64,000 nt of DNA, from contig JAHDQO010000004.1 in the NCBI GenBank assembly GCA_018433765.1, positions 390,700 to 454,699 of the forward strand. The letters are read 5' to 3'. This DNA comes from Tissierellales bacterium (lineage in GTDB: Bacteria; Bacillota; Clostridia; Tissierellales; Sedimentibacteraceae). Positions 33,784 through 41,721 of the stretch are shown here, one piece after another (within the stretch, counting starts at the first letter, position 1; each line of letters starts with the position of its first letter). Under the pieces are notes generated by a model. That model was not told the DNA's origin and searched no databases. It worked only from the letters and a program-made list of their open reading frames with translations. A program made the position numbers and the translations under genes.

Positions 33784-34266
33784 ATGTCAATGAATAAAAT
33801 AATAAATATTTTAGAAAAAGAAATTGAAATATGTCAAGGATTAGTAGATTTATCAAAAAAAATACGTACTGCTGTACAAGATAATGATATTGAGAAAATC
33901 GATAAACTAATTAAAATGGAAGATGCTTTGACGATGAAATTTTCTGCAATAGAAAAGAGCAGAGCATTGCTAGTTAAAGAATACATGTTAAATGAAGGCT
34001 ATAGTGGAGAAAACTATTGTATAACAGAGCTGAAAAAATATGTTGATAAAAAAAATGCTAAGAAATTGACAGAAATTAAAGAAAATCTTACAAATAAAAT
34101 AAGTGAATTAGCACAAATCAATCAAACTAACAACATGCTCATTAAAAGCAGACTTGATTGGATAGATTTTTCATTAAAAACTCTAAACAATATAGAAGGA
34201 GAAACGTACGATATAAATAATGATACAGCAAATAAAAAAGACGGATTAATTAACGAGTTAATTTAA
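33784..34266 (+). CDS. flgN: FlgN-type export chaperone
   Basis: The 160-residue all-helical protein (IINILEKEIEICQGLVDLSK, later LAQINQTNNMLIKSRLDWID then FSLKTLNNI) has the FlgN pattern. FlgN is the chaperone for FlgK and FlgL, and flgK follows 14 bases later. ATG 33784 lies 10 bases after GGGAG. Confidence 0.85.
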   Translation: MSMNKIINILEKEIEICQGLVDLSKKIRTAVQDNDIEKIDKLIKMEDALTMKFSAIEKSRALLVKEYMLNEGYSGENYCITELKKYVDKKNAKKLTEIKENLTNKISELAQINQTNNMLIKSRLDWIDFSLKTLNNIEGETYDINNDTANKKDGLINELI

Positions 34267-34280
34267 GGAGAGATGCATAT

Positions 34281-35753
34281 ATGGGTAGTTTTTATACATT
34301 GGAAATAGCAAGAAGTGGACTTTTCGCTAGCCAAAAGGCAATGGAAGTAACAGGTCACAATATAGCAAATCAAAATACAGAAGGATATACGAGGCAAAGA
34401 TTGGAACTTTCAGCTAAGCCCAACATGACAAACAGTAATTATACACTTTCCGGATCAGCTAATGTTGGCGGGGGGGTTAATATTGATCAATTAAACCAAA
34501 TAAGAGATAAATATTTAGATCATCAATTTAGAAATGAAAATTCTTTAATGAATGAGCTTTCAGCCAAAGATGCTGCAATGGCATACATTGAAAACATCTT
34601 ACCGGAACCTTCAGAAAATGGAATAAGTGTTGCTCTAGGTGATTTATTCAGTAAAATTGAAGAACTTACAGATAAAGCACATGATGGAAATGCTAGAGAG
34701 ATACTTGTTCAAAGTGCAGTTAAATTAACAGATACATTAAAAACTGCAAGTAAGGAGTTGACAGATTATCAAGAAGAATTAAATAGAAATATTACTTTAA
34801 TGATAGAAGAAGTAAACGCTACGGCAGAACAGATAAGAGACATAAATAAAACTATATTTGATTATGAGCTAACAGGAGAAAAGGCAAATGATTTAAGAGA
34901 TCAGCGTAATCTTCTTGTTGATTCGTTATCAGGTATAGTAAATATTTCAGTAAATGAATCACAAGACGGTAGATTTAGCATAAGCATTGGAGGGGTATCG
35001 TTAGTTGATCACTTTAATACAAACGAAATTGTAGCTAAACCTTCATACAAAAGTCCATATACTGGTGCTCAAATGTATGATATTAAATGGATAAATTCAA
35101 CAAATAAGGTAGATATAAAAAGCGGACAATTAAAAGGCATGCTTGATATGCGTGATGGAAATACAGAAAATGATCAAGGTGTTCCATTTTATCTTGATAG
35201 GCTTGATACTTTAGCACAGACAATAGTAGAGAAGTTTAATGAGATAAATAAAGCAGGATGGACTATTCCGTACGGAAGTAAAAATTCTGCAACAGGAGTT
35301 GAATTTTTCGACTCTACAAAAATAACAGCAAGAGATATAACAGTATCAGATGCTCTTTTAGAAAGCGGCTATAATGTTGCAGCATCATTAGTAGAAATAG
35401 ATTTAGATATAAAGCATGGTAATAACCAAAATATTATTAAATTTGATGCTCTACGTGATGCAACAGGCATTACGATAACTAAAGGAACAAAAACAGAAGT
35501 AATAGGAAACATAGAAGAATACTTCGAAAATACAATATCACAAATGGCTATTACTGGTGGTTATTATAAAAGTAGAAATAAAAGTCAAATGGAGCTTACA
35601 TACCATATTGATGAGCAAAGACTATCAATTTCGGAAGTGTCAATAAATGAAGAATCTACTAATATGGTAAGATTTGAGCATTCCTACTCAGCAGCAGCAA
35701 AACTCATAACAATGGTAGACGAAATGCTAGAAACATTAATAAATATGGTGTAG
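34281..35753 (+). CDS. flgK: hook-associated protein 1 FlgK
   Basis: The 490-residue hook-filament junction protein begins FYTLEIARSGLFASQKAMEV and TGHNIANQNTEGYTRQRLEL and ends VSINEESTNMVRFEHSYSAA, both diagnostic for FlgK. Length is typical. ATG 34281 follows AAGGAGAGATGCATAT. A 362-base repeat region follows before flgL. Confidence 0.95.
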   Translation: MGSFYTLEIARSGLFASQKAMEVTGHNIANQNTEGYTRQRLELSAKPNMTNSNYTLSGSANVGGGVNIDQLNQIRDKYLDHQFRNENSLMNELSAKDAAMAYIENILPEPSENGISVALGDLFSKIEELTDKAHDGNAREILVQSAVKLTDTLKTASKELTDYQEELNRNITLMIEEVNATAEQIRDINKTIFDYELTGEKANDLRDQRNLLVDSLSGIVNISVNESQDGRFSISIGGVSLVDHFNTNEIVAKPSYKSPYTGAQMYDIKWINSTNKVDIKSGQLKGMLDMRDGNTENDQGVPFYLDRLDTLAQTIVEKFNEINKAGWTIPYGSKNSATGVEFFDSTKITARDITVSDALLESGYNVAASLVEIDLDIKHGNNQNIIKFDALRDATGITITKGTKTEVIGNIEEYFENTISQMAITGGYYKSRNKSQMELTYHIDEQRLSISEVSINEESTNMVRFEHSYSAAAKLITMVDEMLETLINMV

Positions 35754-36100
35754 AATTAAATAAGAGTTAAAAGTAAAAAGATAAAAGTTAAGGAAATTTT
35801 ACTGACGTAAAACATTTAGAACGAAAAACTAGAAACGAGAAACAATGAATAAATTTCTATTGAAATTTAAATAATTAATTATCAATTATACACTATCAAC
35901 TATTAATTATTTATAGTCATCCTGAGCGAAACGAAGTGTAGTCGAAGGATCTTGAATAAGATAAAAGATAAAAGTTAAGAGTGAAAAGTTATGGAAGTTT
36001 TACTAATGTAAAACATTTAGAACAGAGAGATGGGTAACGAGGAACATGGGGGCATTATTCAGTGTTTTTCCGTGGGTTAATAAAAGGCTTAATATGATTA
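35754..36100. repeat. mosaic foldback repeat, copy 8 (flgK-flgL gap)
   Basis: Two units flank a GTCATCCTGAGCG element. The first has an imperfect ATTTTAC-TGAC-GTAAAAC (about 35797-35814) and TAAATTTC-TATT-GAAATTTA. The second has GTTTTAC-TAAT-GTAAAAC (35997-36014) after AAGATAAAAGATAAAAG. It closes with TTTTTCCGTGGGTTAATAA. No gene is seen here. Confidence 0.75.
35916..35953. repeat. GTCATCCTGAGCG...GAAGGATCTT repeat, copy 2
   Basis: A 38-base copy beginning GTCATCCTGAGCGAAACG and ending GTAGTCGAAGGATCTT. Ends are identical to the copies at 17793 and 41365; the middle differs. Confidence 0.75.
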
Positions 36101-36115
36101 AAAGGAGAGATTGAA

Positions 36116-37048
36116 ATGAGAATTACAAATAAAATGTTATCACGACAGGTTGTGAATAATCTTAACAATATTTATGATCAAATGAGCAGAAAGCATATTA
36201 AAGCTGCAACAGGTAAATCTTTTCAAAAGGCATCTGAAAATCCTTATGATGCAATAAGGAGTATGAATCTAAGAAATAAATTAGGGAGAATAGAGCAGTA
36301 TGAACGCAATATAGCTAATGCTAAAGGTACAGTGCTAGAATGTGAAACAGCTCTATCATCTGTTACTGATGACATAGATCAAGTTATAGAGGAACTAAGA
36401 AAAGCTTCAAATGGGACTTATAATGCTAATGATAAAGCTAATATGTCAGAAGTAGTTAAAAACATGAAAGAAAGTATAATGGATCTTTTAAACAAAGAAT
36501 TTGCAGGAAAGTATGTTTTTGGAGGATATAATACTGCTGCTAATCCAATGAAACTTAAAAATGGTAAGCTTTATTACAACAATGTAGATGTATCAACTAT
36601 GACAGATGAACAATTTAATGATTTTAAAAATGAAACTGTGGTGGTTAAGACAGGAAGCGGAACTAATCTAGACATATCAATGCCTGGTGTTTCTATAACA
36701 GGCTATGGTGAAGAAAACTTAATAGGTCTTTTAGATAAAGTAAGTGAAAGTTTACTAAATGATGGGACAAATGAAGAATTGATGGTTCTAAAAGAAAAGT
36801 TAGAAGAGAGAAATGATAAGATTCAAAATTCAATATCCAAATTAGGAGGAAGAACTGTAAGAATTGAGACCATAGTTAAGCAAATTGAAGACAGCAAGTA
36901 TAATTTAGGTGAATTACAAAAAAGTGTAGAAGGGGTCGACGAAGAAGCAGCAATTATGGATTACAAAATGTCTGAATTAGTTTATAACGCAGCTTTATCT
37001 ATGGGAGCAAGAATTATACAGCCGACACTTGTGGATTTTTTAAGGTAG
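36116..37048 (+). CDS. flgL: hook-associated protein 3 FlgL
   Basis: The 310-residue protein has flagellin-like helical ends (MRITNKMLSRQVVNNLNNIY; EEAAIMDYKMSELVYNAALS) and the FlgL middle FAGKYVFGGYNT. It forms the second hook-filament junction zone. ATG 36116 follows AAAAGGAGAGATTGAA. The fliW start is 11 bases after its stop, so it heads the flgL-fliW-csrA group. Confidence 0.93.
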   Translation: MRITNKMLSRQVVNNLNNIYDQMSRKHIKAATGKSFQKASENPYDAIRSMNLRNKLGRIEQYERNIANAKGTVLECETALSSVTDDIDQVIEELRKASNGTYNANDKANMSEVVKNMKESIMDLLNKEFAGKYVFGGYNTAANPMKLKNGKLYYNNVDVSTMTDEQFNDFKNETVVVKTGSGTNLDISMPGVSITGYGEENLIGLLDKVSESLLNDGTNEELMVLKEKLEERNDKIQNSISKLGGRTVRIETIVKQIEDSKYNLGELQKSVEGVDEEAAIMDYKMSELVYNAALSMGARIIQPTLVDFLR

Positions 37049-37059
37049 GTGAAGAAGCC

Positions 37060-37491
37060 ATGCATGATGAAAATGAAATACAAGAAGATGATAATGTATT
37101 AGCAGAAGATGTATTTATATTTGAAAATGGATTATATGGTTTTGAATACCTTAGAAGGTTTATATTTATAAATAAAAGTGAAAATTCTGATAATCCTTTT
37201 AAATTAATGATTTCTTTAGAAGATCCTCAAATCAGCTTTATAGTCGTACCGCCCTTTGAAATTTATAAAGAATATGATATAGAAATAGATGATATAGAGT
37301 TAAATAAAATCGGAGCTAATAACCCTTGTAATATTATTATTTTAAGTATAGTTACTTTGTCAAAGAGCAGTATTTCTCTTAATTTAAAGAGCCCAATAAT
37401 TTTATCATTAGCAACTAACAAAGGAAAGCAAATCATACTTGATGATGACAGGTATGATACAAAATATATAGTTGATGTAATTAAAAAGTGA
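37060..37491 (+). CDS. fliW: flagellar assembly factor FliW
   Basis: The 143-residue protein contains typical FliW stretches: FENGLYGFEYLRRFIFINKS, FKLMISLEDPQISFIVVPPF, and CNIIILSIVTL. FliW binds free flagellin or, alternatively, CsrA, releasing or blocking flagellin translation (established in Bacillus subtilis). csrA begins 13 bases downstream, and two CsrA-type sites are visible in the flagellin leader (41680-41715). ATG 37060 follows AGGTGAAGAAGCC. Confidence 0.95.
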   Translation: MHDENEIQEDDNVLAEDVFIFENGLYGFEYLRRFIFINKSENSDNPFKLMISLEDPQISFIVVPPFEIYKEYDIEIDDIELNKIGANNPCNIIILSIVTLSKSSISLNLKSPIILSLATNKGKQIILDDDRYDTKYIVDVIKK

Positions 37492-37504
37492 TGAGGATAA
37501 AATA

Positions 37505-37744
37505 ATGCTTGTTATTACTAGAAAAAATGACGAATCATTGGTGATAGGAGACAATATTGAAATAACTGTATTAGAAATATCTAACTGCAAGGTAAAGATA
37601 GGAATAAAAGCTCCAAATGATATAAAAATTATACGGAAAGAAATTATAGACAGCATATGTAGAACAAATATAGATTCAAGGGTAGATGCAGAAGAAATAA
37701 ATTTAGATGAACTTGTTAATAAAATTTCTAAGCAAAAATTATAA
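37505..37744 (+). CDS. csrA: carbon storage regulator CsrA
   Basis: The 79-residue RNA-binding protein has the CsrA beta core (MLVITRKNDESLVIGDNIEI, VLEISNCKVKIGIKAPNDIK) and the IIRKEI strand with the RNA-contacting arginine. An extended C-terminal helix/tail is common in FliW-regulated CsrA. It dimerises and binds GGA motifs in message leaders. A sigma-28 promoter for flaG begins inside its stop codon. Confidence 0.95.
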   Translation: MLVITRKNDESLVIGDNIEITVLEISNCKVKIGIKAPNDIKIIRKEIIDSICRTNIDSRVDAEEINLDELVNKISKQKL

Positions 37745-37769
37745 AGATTTTAAAAATATATCCGATAAT
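37742..37769 (+). promoter_or_regulatory. sigma-28 promoter before flaG
   Basis: TAAA (37742-37745, containing the csrA stop), 16 bases, CCGATAAT (37762-37769). It matches the CCGATAA/T form well. It lies upstream, not downstream, of the hairpin at 37790-37811. Confidence 0.7.
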
Positions 37770-37789
37770 AAAAATAGAAGTCAAAAAAC

Positions 37790-37820
37790 AGTTGCATTAA
37801 AAGATGCAACTTTATTTTTA
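37790..37820 (+). terminator. terminator or attenuator between csrA and flaG
   Basis: AGTTGCAT (37790-37797) pairs with ATGCAACT (37804-37811), followed by TTATTTTTA. It ends the csrA transcript and sits about 20 bases past the flaG sigma-28 promoter, so that transcript would meet it at once. Fragments of the repeat family (GTGGTTTTCCATGTGTTTACG at about 37843) follow. Confidence 0.6.
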
Positions 37821-37895
37821 AAAATAGTGCAAAACACAATTCTGTGGTTTTCCATGTGTTTACGTGATTAATTAAAAGAGAAAGGAGTTTTACAA

Positions 37896-38249
37896 ATGAT
37901 AGACAGCACACCAGCTATTAACAGTATAACAATGCAGTCAAATACTGAAAGAACTGCAAATCATAATAACAATGATAAACTTTTTAAAATCAACCCTCAT
38001 GAAATCCAATTAAATATGAATATTCATGAAGATGATTTAAAACGTGCTGTAGAAAGTGTAAACAAAGATTTTAAAGCTGATGACAAGAGATTGGAATATA
38101 CATATCATAAAGAAACAAAAACTTATGTTATTAAAGTTATAGATGGCAAAACTGATGAAGTAATCAAACAAATCCCTTCTCAAAAACTGCTTGATTACGC
38201 ATCAGGTCTAATGGAACACATAGGCATCATAGTTGATAGTAAAGTATAA
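37896..38249 (+). CDS. flaG: FlaG-family flagellar protein
   Basis: The 117-residue protein has a disordered N-terminus and the conserved FlaG core: DLKRAVESVNKDFKADDKRL, YHKETKTYVIKVIDGKTDEV, IKQIPSQKLLDYASGLMEH. FlaG proteins affect filament length or cap assembly; no enzymatic role is known. ATG 37896 follows GAGAAAGGAGTTTTACAA. fliD follows. Confidence 0.9.
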   Translation: MIDSTPAINSITMQSNTERTANHNNNDKLFKINPHEIQLNMNIHEDDLKRAVESVNKDFKADDKRLEYTYHKETKTYVIKVIDGKTDEVIKQIPSQKLLDYASGLMEHIGIIVDSKV

Positions 38250-38347
38250 ATATAAATGCAAATTCCAAAATAAAATAAATAAATACAAAACTTGCGGAAT
38301 ATTATTTAGTGTTCTTCCGTGGTTAATTAAAAAAAGGAATGATATAT

Positions 38348-40270
38348 ATGGTTAGTTCAATAAATGGAGCATCTTATAGAAATTTAAGAATAGGCGGACT
38401 TGCTTCAGGTATGGATACAGATGAAATAATAGCAAAATTGATTTCTAGAGAAAAGAATAAAGTAGATTCCCTAAAAGCAGATAAGCAGTTAGCTGTTTGG
38501 CAGCAGGAAGCTTATCATGAAATAAGAGATATGCTTTACAAATTCAAAAATGATTGTTTTAATGTGTTTGATTCAGAGAACAATATTTTATTAACTGGCG
38601 GTAGTAAAAATGTAGCATTAAGCAATACTGCTAATGATTTTGAGAAATATATAGATATTCTAGCTAATGGTGATGCTGTAAATGGTAAGTATATTATCAA
38701 TGAAATAAAACAAATTGCAAAAGCATCTTCAACTCAAAGTACTGCTAAGTGCAGTGGTGCTATTAAAGGAACAGTTGATTTAAATTCACTGACATATCCT
38801 TTAGATTATAGTGGCTATAATAATAAAGTTTTTGCTATATCACTAGACGGAGTAATGCGTATGGTTAATGTTAATAAATCATATGCAAATTCAACAGAAT
38901 TAATTAATGATCTTAACAGCCAATTTAATGATTTCTATGGAGATGACAGAGTAAAAGCATCTATATCTTCTGAAAATACTTTAGAATTAACTGCACCTAA
39001 TAGTATTATTCAAACAATAAATGTTGTAGACTCGCCAGCTAATTTTTTAGAAGATGTAGGAATCAAAAGCGGAGACAGAAACCTTTTAAATATTGATAGA
39101 AGTGCTGAACAACTTTTTAACGAAAATGATCAAATTTCATTTAGAATAAACGGAGAATTATTTACATTTGATAAATCAACTTCAGTAAGAGATATAATGG
39201 ATGAAATAAATGTATCAGATGCAAAAGTAACTATTACTTACAGTACATTAACAGATAAATTTACACTTGAATCTAAAGATACTGGTGTAAGTTCTAATAT
39301 AGAAATATCAAATATATCTGGTAATTTTTTTGGACATTCAAGTTACATAAACATTACAGATACAGAAATAAAAAATGGTCAAGATGCAATATTGTATATT
39401 AACGATGAAAGTAAGACTAGTGAAATTACAAGAAGCTCTAATGTATTTACTATTGACGGTGTAACATATTCATTAAAAGAAAAGACAACTCAAGCTATTG
39501 AATATAACGTAGAAAACAATACAGAGGGTGTATATGACAAAATTTTTAATTTTGTAAAAAGCTTTAATGAAATGATTAGTACAATACATGAAAAAATTAA
39601 TGAAAAACAGTATCTAGAATATAAACCCTTAACGGATGAAGAAAAAGCTGGAATGAGTGAAAAACAAATAGAACTTTGGGAAGAAAAAGCGAAAAGTGGA
39701 ATATTAAGAAGAGATAGTATTCTTATGAATATAGAGAAAAATTTGAGATATGCTTTTTGGGATAAAGTTGATGGTGTAAGTATATCATTTAAAGATATTG
39801 GTATTACTTTACCAAAAGAAGATCATAGTAAATTTGAACTTATTATAGATGAAACAAAGTTAAAAGAAGAAATAAGTAAAGATCCAAATAGAGTAATGAA
39901 ATTATTTAAGAAAGAAGAAGATATTAAATATAGAGCAACACTTTCGTCAAAAGATAGAGCACGAAGATATGGAGAAATAGGTTTTGCACAAAGAGTTCAT
40001 GATGTTATTATGGATAATGTTAGAATTAGTAGAGATGAAGCAGGTAATAAAGGAGTGCTTTTGGAAAAAGCTGGTCTTAATGGAGATTCTTCTCAAAATG
40101 AAAATATTTTAAATGACAAGATTGAGAAAATAGAAAAACGTGTTAAACAAGCAATAGAAAGAATGCAAAACAAAGAAGATAGATATTGGCAGAAGTTTTC
40201 AGCAATGGAAGCGGCCATTCAAAGAATGAATTCTCAAAGCGAATGGTTATATTCACAGTTTTCACAGTAG
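38348..40270 (+). CDS. fliD: filament cap protein FliD
   Basis: The start is ATG 38348, 9 bases after AAGGA; ATG 38339 overlaps that site. The ~640-residue protein has FliD_N (LRIGGLASGMDTDEIIAKLI, then KADKQLAVWQQEAYHEIRDM) and FliD_C with a coiled C-terminus (RVKQAIERMQNKEDRYWQKF, SAMEAAIQRMNSQSEWLYSQ). It caps the filament and folds incoming flagellin. The 89 bases before it include the CTTCCGTGGTTAATTAA word shared with the repeat family. Confidence 0.95.
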   Translation: MVSSINGASYRNLRIGGLASGMDTDEIIAKLISREKNKVDSLKADKQLAVWQQEAYHEIRDMLYKFKNDCFNVFDSENNILLTGGSKNVALSNTANDFEKYIDILANGDAVNGKYIINEIKQIAKASSTQSTAKCSGAIKGTVDLNSLTYPLDYSGYNNKVFAISLDGVMRMVNVNKSYANSTELINDLNSQFNDFYGDDRVKASISSENTLELTAPNSIIQTINVVDSPANFLEDVGIKSGDRNLLNIDRSAEQLFNENDQISFRINGELFTFDKSTSVRDIMDEINVSDAKVTITYSTLTDKFTLESKDTGVSSNIEISNISGNFFGHSSYINITDTEIKNGQDAILYINDESKTSEITRSSNVFTIDGVTYSLKEKTTQAIEYNVENNTEGVYDKIFNFVKSFNEMISTIHEKINEKQYLEYKPLTDEEKAGMSEKQIELWEEKAKSGILRRDSILMNIEKNLRYAFWDKVDGVSISFKDIGITLPKEDHSKFELIIDETKLKEEISKDPNRVMKLFKKEEDIKYRATLSSKDRARRYGEIGFAQRVHDVIMDNVRISRDEAGNKGVLLEKAGLNGDSSQNENILNDKIEKIEKRVKQAIERMQNKEDRYWQKFSAMEAAIQRMNSQSEWLYSQFSQ

Positions 40271-40370
40271 AAATATTAAAAGTATAAAGTTGAAAGTTTT
40301 TATTTTAGAAAGTAGGGAGTACTATCGTGTCATTGCTGTGGTTAATAAAAATCTTGAAGGGAGTACTTAT

Positions 40371-40772
40371 ATGAACAACAATATGAAATCAGCAACTAAT
40401 GAATATCGAAGGCAAAAAATACTGACAGCTTCACCTAGTGAACTTACGTTAATGTTGTATAACGAGTGCATAAAACATATAAAAATAGCAGTAGAGTGTA
40501 TCAATCAAAAACAGTTTGAAAAAGCTAATAAATCAGTATTAAAAGCTCAAGATATTATTGCAGAGTTGTCTGCTACACTAAATATGTCTTTTTCAGTTTC
40601 TAATCAGATGTCAAAATTGTATGAATTCATACAATCTAAATTAGTTGAAGGAAATATAAATAAAAATAATAACGCTTTAAATGAAGCATTGGAATTAGTA
40701 GTTGAATTTAGAGATACTTGGTATCAAATGATGAAAATCAATGAAAATGAGGTAAGAAAAAGTGTTGTGTGA
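40371..40772 (+). CDS. fliS: flagellin chaperone FliS
   Basis: The start is ATG 40371 after GAAGGGAGTACTTAT; the in-frame ATG at 40290 lacks a ribosome site. The ~133-residue helical protein has EYRRQKILTASPSELTLMLY and N-ECIKHIKIAVECI, the FliS signature. It escorts flagellin to FlhA. Its stop is overlapped by the next ORF, implying coupling. Confidence 0.93.
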   Translation: MNNNMKSATNEYRRQKILTASPSELTLMLYNECIKHIKIAVECINQKQFEKANKSVLKAQDIIAELSATLNMSFSVSNQMSKLYEFIQSKLVEGNINKNNNALNEALELVVEFRDTWYQMMKINENEVRKSVV

Positions 40773-41094
40773 CCTTGTCAATCAATATGAAGAATGTACA
40801 AACCGTCAAAAAAAAGCTATAGAAGATCAAGACTTGGACTTATTAAATAGTTTAATAGATGATAAAGATAATATTATTAGTAAAATAAATAAACATTTTG
40901 ATAATTTAGATAATAAAAAAAATATAAGCTCAGATACAATAAAAACTGTATCAAAAATCATGAAGCTAGAAGATGAAAACATAAAAAATTTAAAGAAAAG
41001 TCAAAATCAGTTAAGAAATCAAATAGAAAATATGAAACAAAACAAACAAGGATTAAACAGTTACAGAAGTAACATGACCCCTCAAAACCCATAA
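40762..41094 (+). CDS. fliT: FliT-like small flagellar chaperone
   Basis: The 110-residue, all-helical, highly charged protein (QYEECTNRQKKAIEDQDLDL, LNSLIDDKDNIISKINK) overlaps the fliS stop by 11 bases. The position and helical-hairpin pattern fit FliT, the FliD chaperone, although sequence conservation in this family is poor, so the name rests partly on context. The start is GTG 40762 with GAGGTAAG upstream. Confidence 0.65.
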   Translation: MLCDLVNQYEECTNRQKKAIEDQDLDLLNSLIDDKDNIISKINKHFDNLDNKKNISSDTIKTVSKIMKLEDENIKNLKKSQNQLRNQIENMKQNKQGLNSYRSNMTPQNP

Positions 41095-41095
41095 A

Positions 41096-41130
41096 AAATT
41101 GCTTCGCCCTCCAAAGGAGCAATTTTTTTT
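41096..41130 (+). terminator. terminator after fliT
   Basis: AAATTGCTTC (41096-41105) pairs with GGAGCAATTT (41116-41125) with one G-T pair, then T8. It ends the late flagellar transcript before the flagellin gene. Confidence 0.9.
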
Positions 41131-41575
41131 ATGCAGTGAAACTGATAAAAAAAATAACGAGCAACTAGTAATGAGGAACGAGTAACAAGGTGGCTTTACT
41201 GACGTAAAGCATTATAAACGAGAGATGAGAAACGAGGAACGAGAAACATGGAAGTTTTACTGACGTAAAACATTTAGAACGAGAGAATAGTAACTAGTAA
41301 CGAGTAACATTGTAGCTTTACTAACGTAAAGCATCATTTAATTATCAACTATCAACTGTTTATTGTCATCCTGAGGGAGCGAAGCGAGTCGAAGGATCTT
41401 TTGTGGAAGTAGGCAGTGAACTGCTTAAACGAGAAACAAATAGAACGAGAGATGAGAAACTAGAAACGAGTAACATGGAAGTTTTACTGACGTGAAACAT
41501 ATTGAATTGAGAATGGAGAAATGAGAAATGAGAATTAATGGAAGTTTTACTTATGTAAAACGATTTAATATATAT
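41131..41575. repeat. mosaic foldback repeat, copy 9: cluster of five units before flagellin
   Basis: Five hairpins stand in a row: GCTTTAC-TGAC-GTAAAGC (41193-41210), GTTTTAC-TGAC-GTAAAAC (41254-41271), GCTTTAC-TAAC-GTAAAGC (41315-41332), GTTTTAC-TGAC-GTGAAAC (41481-41498) and GTTTTAC-TTAT-GTAAAAC (41544-41561). Each is preceded by AACGAGGAACGAGTAAC-like or GAATGGAGAAATGAG words. The period is about 61 bases for the first three. A GTCATCCTGAGGG element interrupts at 41365-41400. The block ends 30 bases before the flagellin promoter. Confidence 0.85.
41365..41400. repeat. GTCATCCTGAGGG...GAAGGATCTT repeat, copy 3
   Basis: A 36-base copy (GTCATCCTGAGGGAGC ... GCGAGTCGAAGGATCTT) sharing both ends with copies at 17793 and 35916. 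Confidence 0.75.
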
Positions 41576-41604
41576 AAAAGTTTTTAATTTTTTTTACTTT
41601 TTGC

Positions 41605-41632
41605 TAAAGTAAACTCAAAATTCACCGATATA
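41605..41632 (+). promoter_or_regulatory. sigma-28 promoter of flagellin
   Basis: TAAA (41605-41608), 16 bases, CCGATATA (41625-41632): a full match to the Gram-positive sigma-28/SigD consensus TAAA-N14-16-CCGATAT. Transcription would begin near 41639, giving a leader of about 83 bases. Confidence 0.92.
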
Positions 41633-41679
41633 AATATTAAATAAGCTGATAACTTCACATGTGAACAGCTATATAAATA

Positions 41680-41715
41680 CGGGCAAGGATGCTCGCAGCA
41701 AAAAAACAGGGAGGT
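41680..41715 (+). promoter_or_regulatory. two CsrA-type binding sites in the flagellin leader
   Basis: Site 1 is a hairpin CGGGC (41680-41684) / GCTCG (41691-41695) with loop AAGGAT, placing GGA in a hexaloop as in classic CsrA targets. Site 2 is ACAGGGAGGT (41706-41715), which covers the ribosome site of the ATG at 41722 and matches ACARGGAUGU at 9 of 10 positions. The GGA cores are 23 bases apart. Bacillus subtilis hag has the same arrangement (established). Repression by CsrA, relieved by FliW, is inferred here. Confidence 0.75.
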
Positions 41716-41721
41716 AAATTT

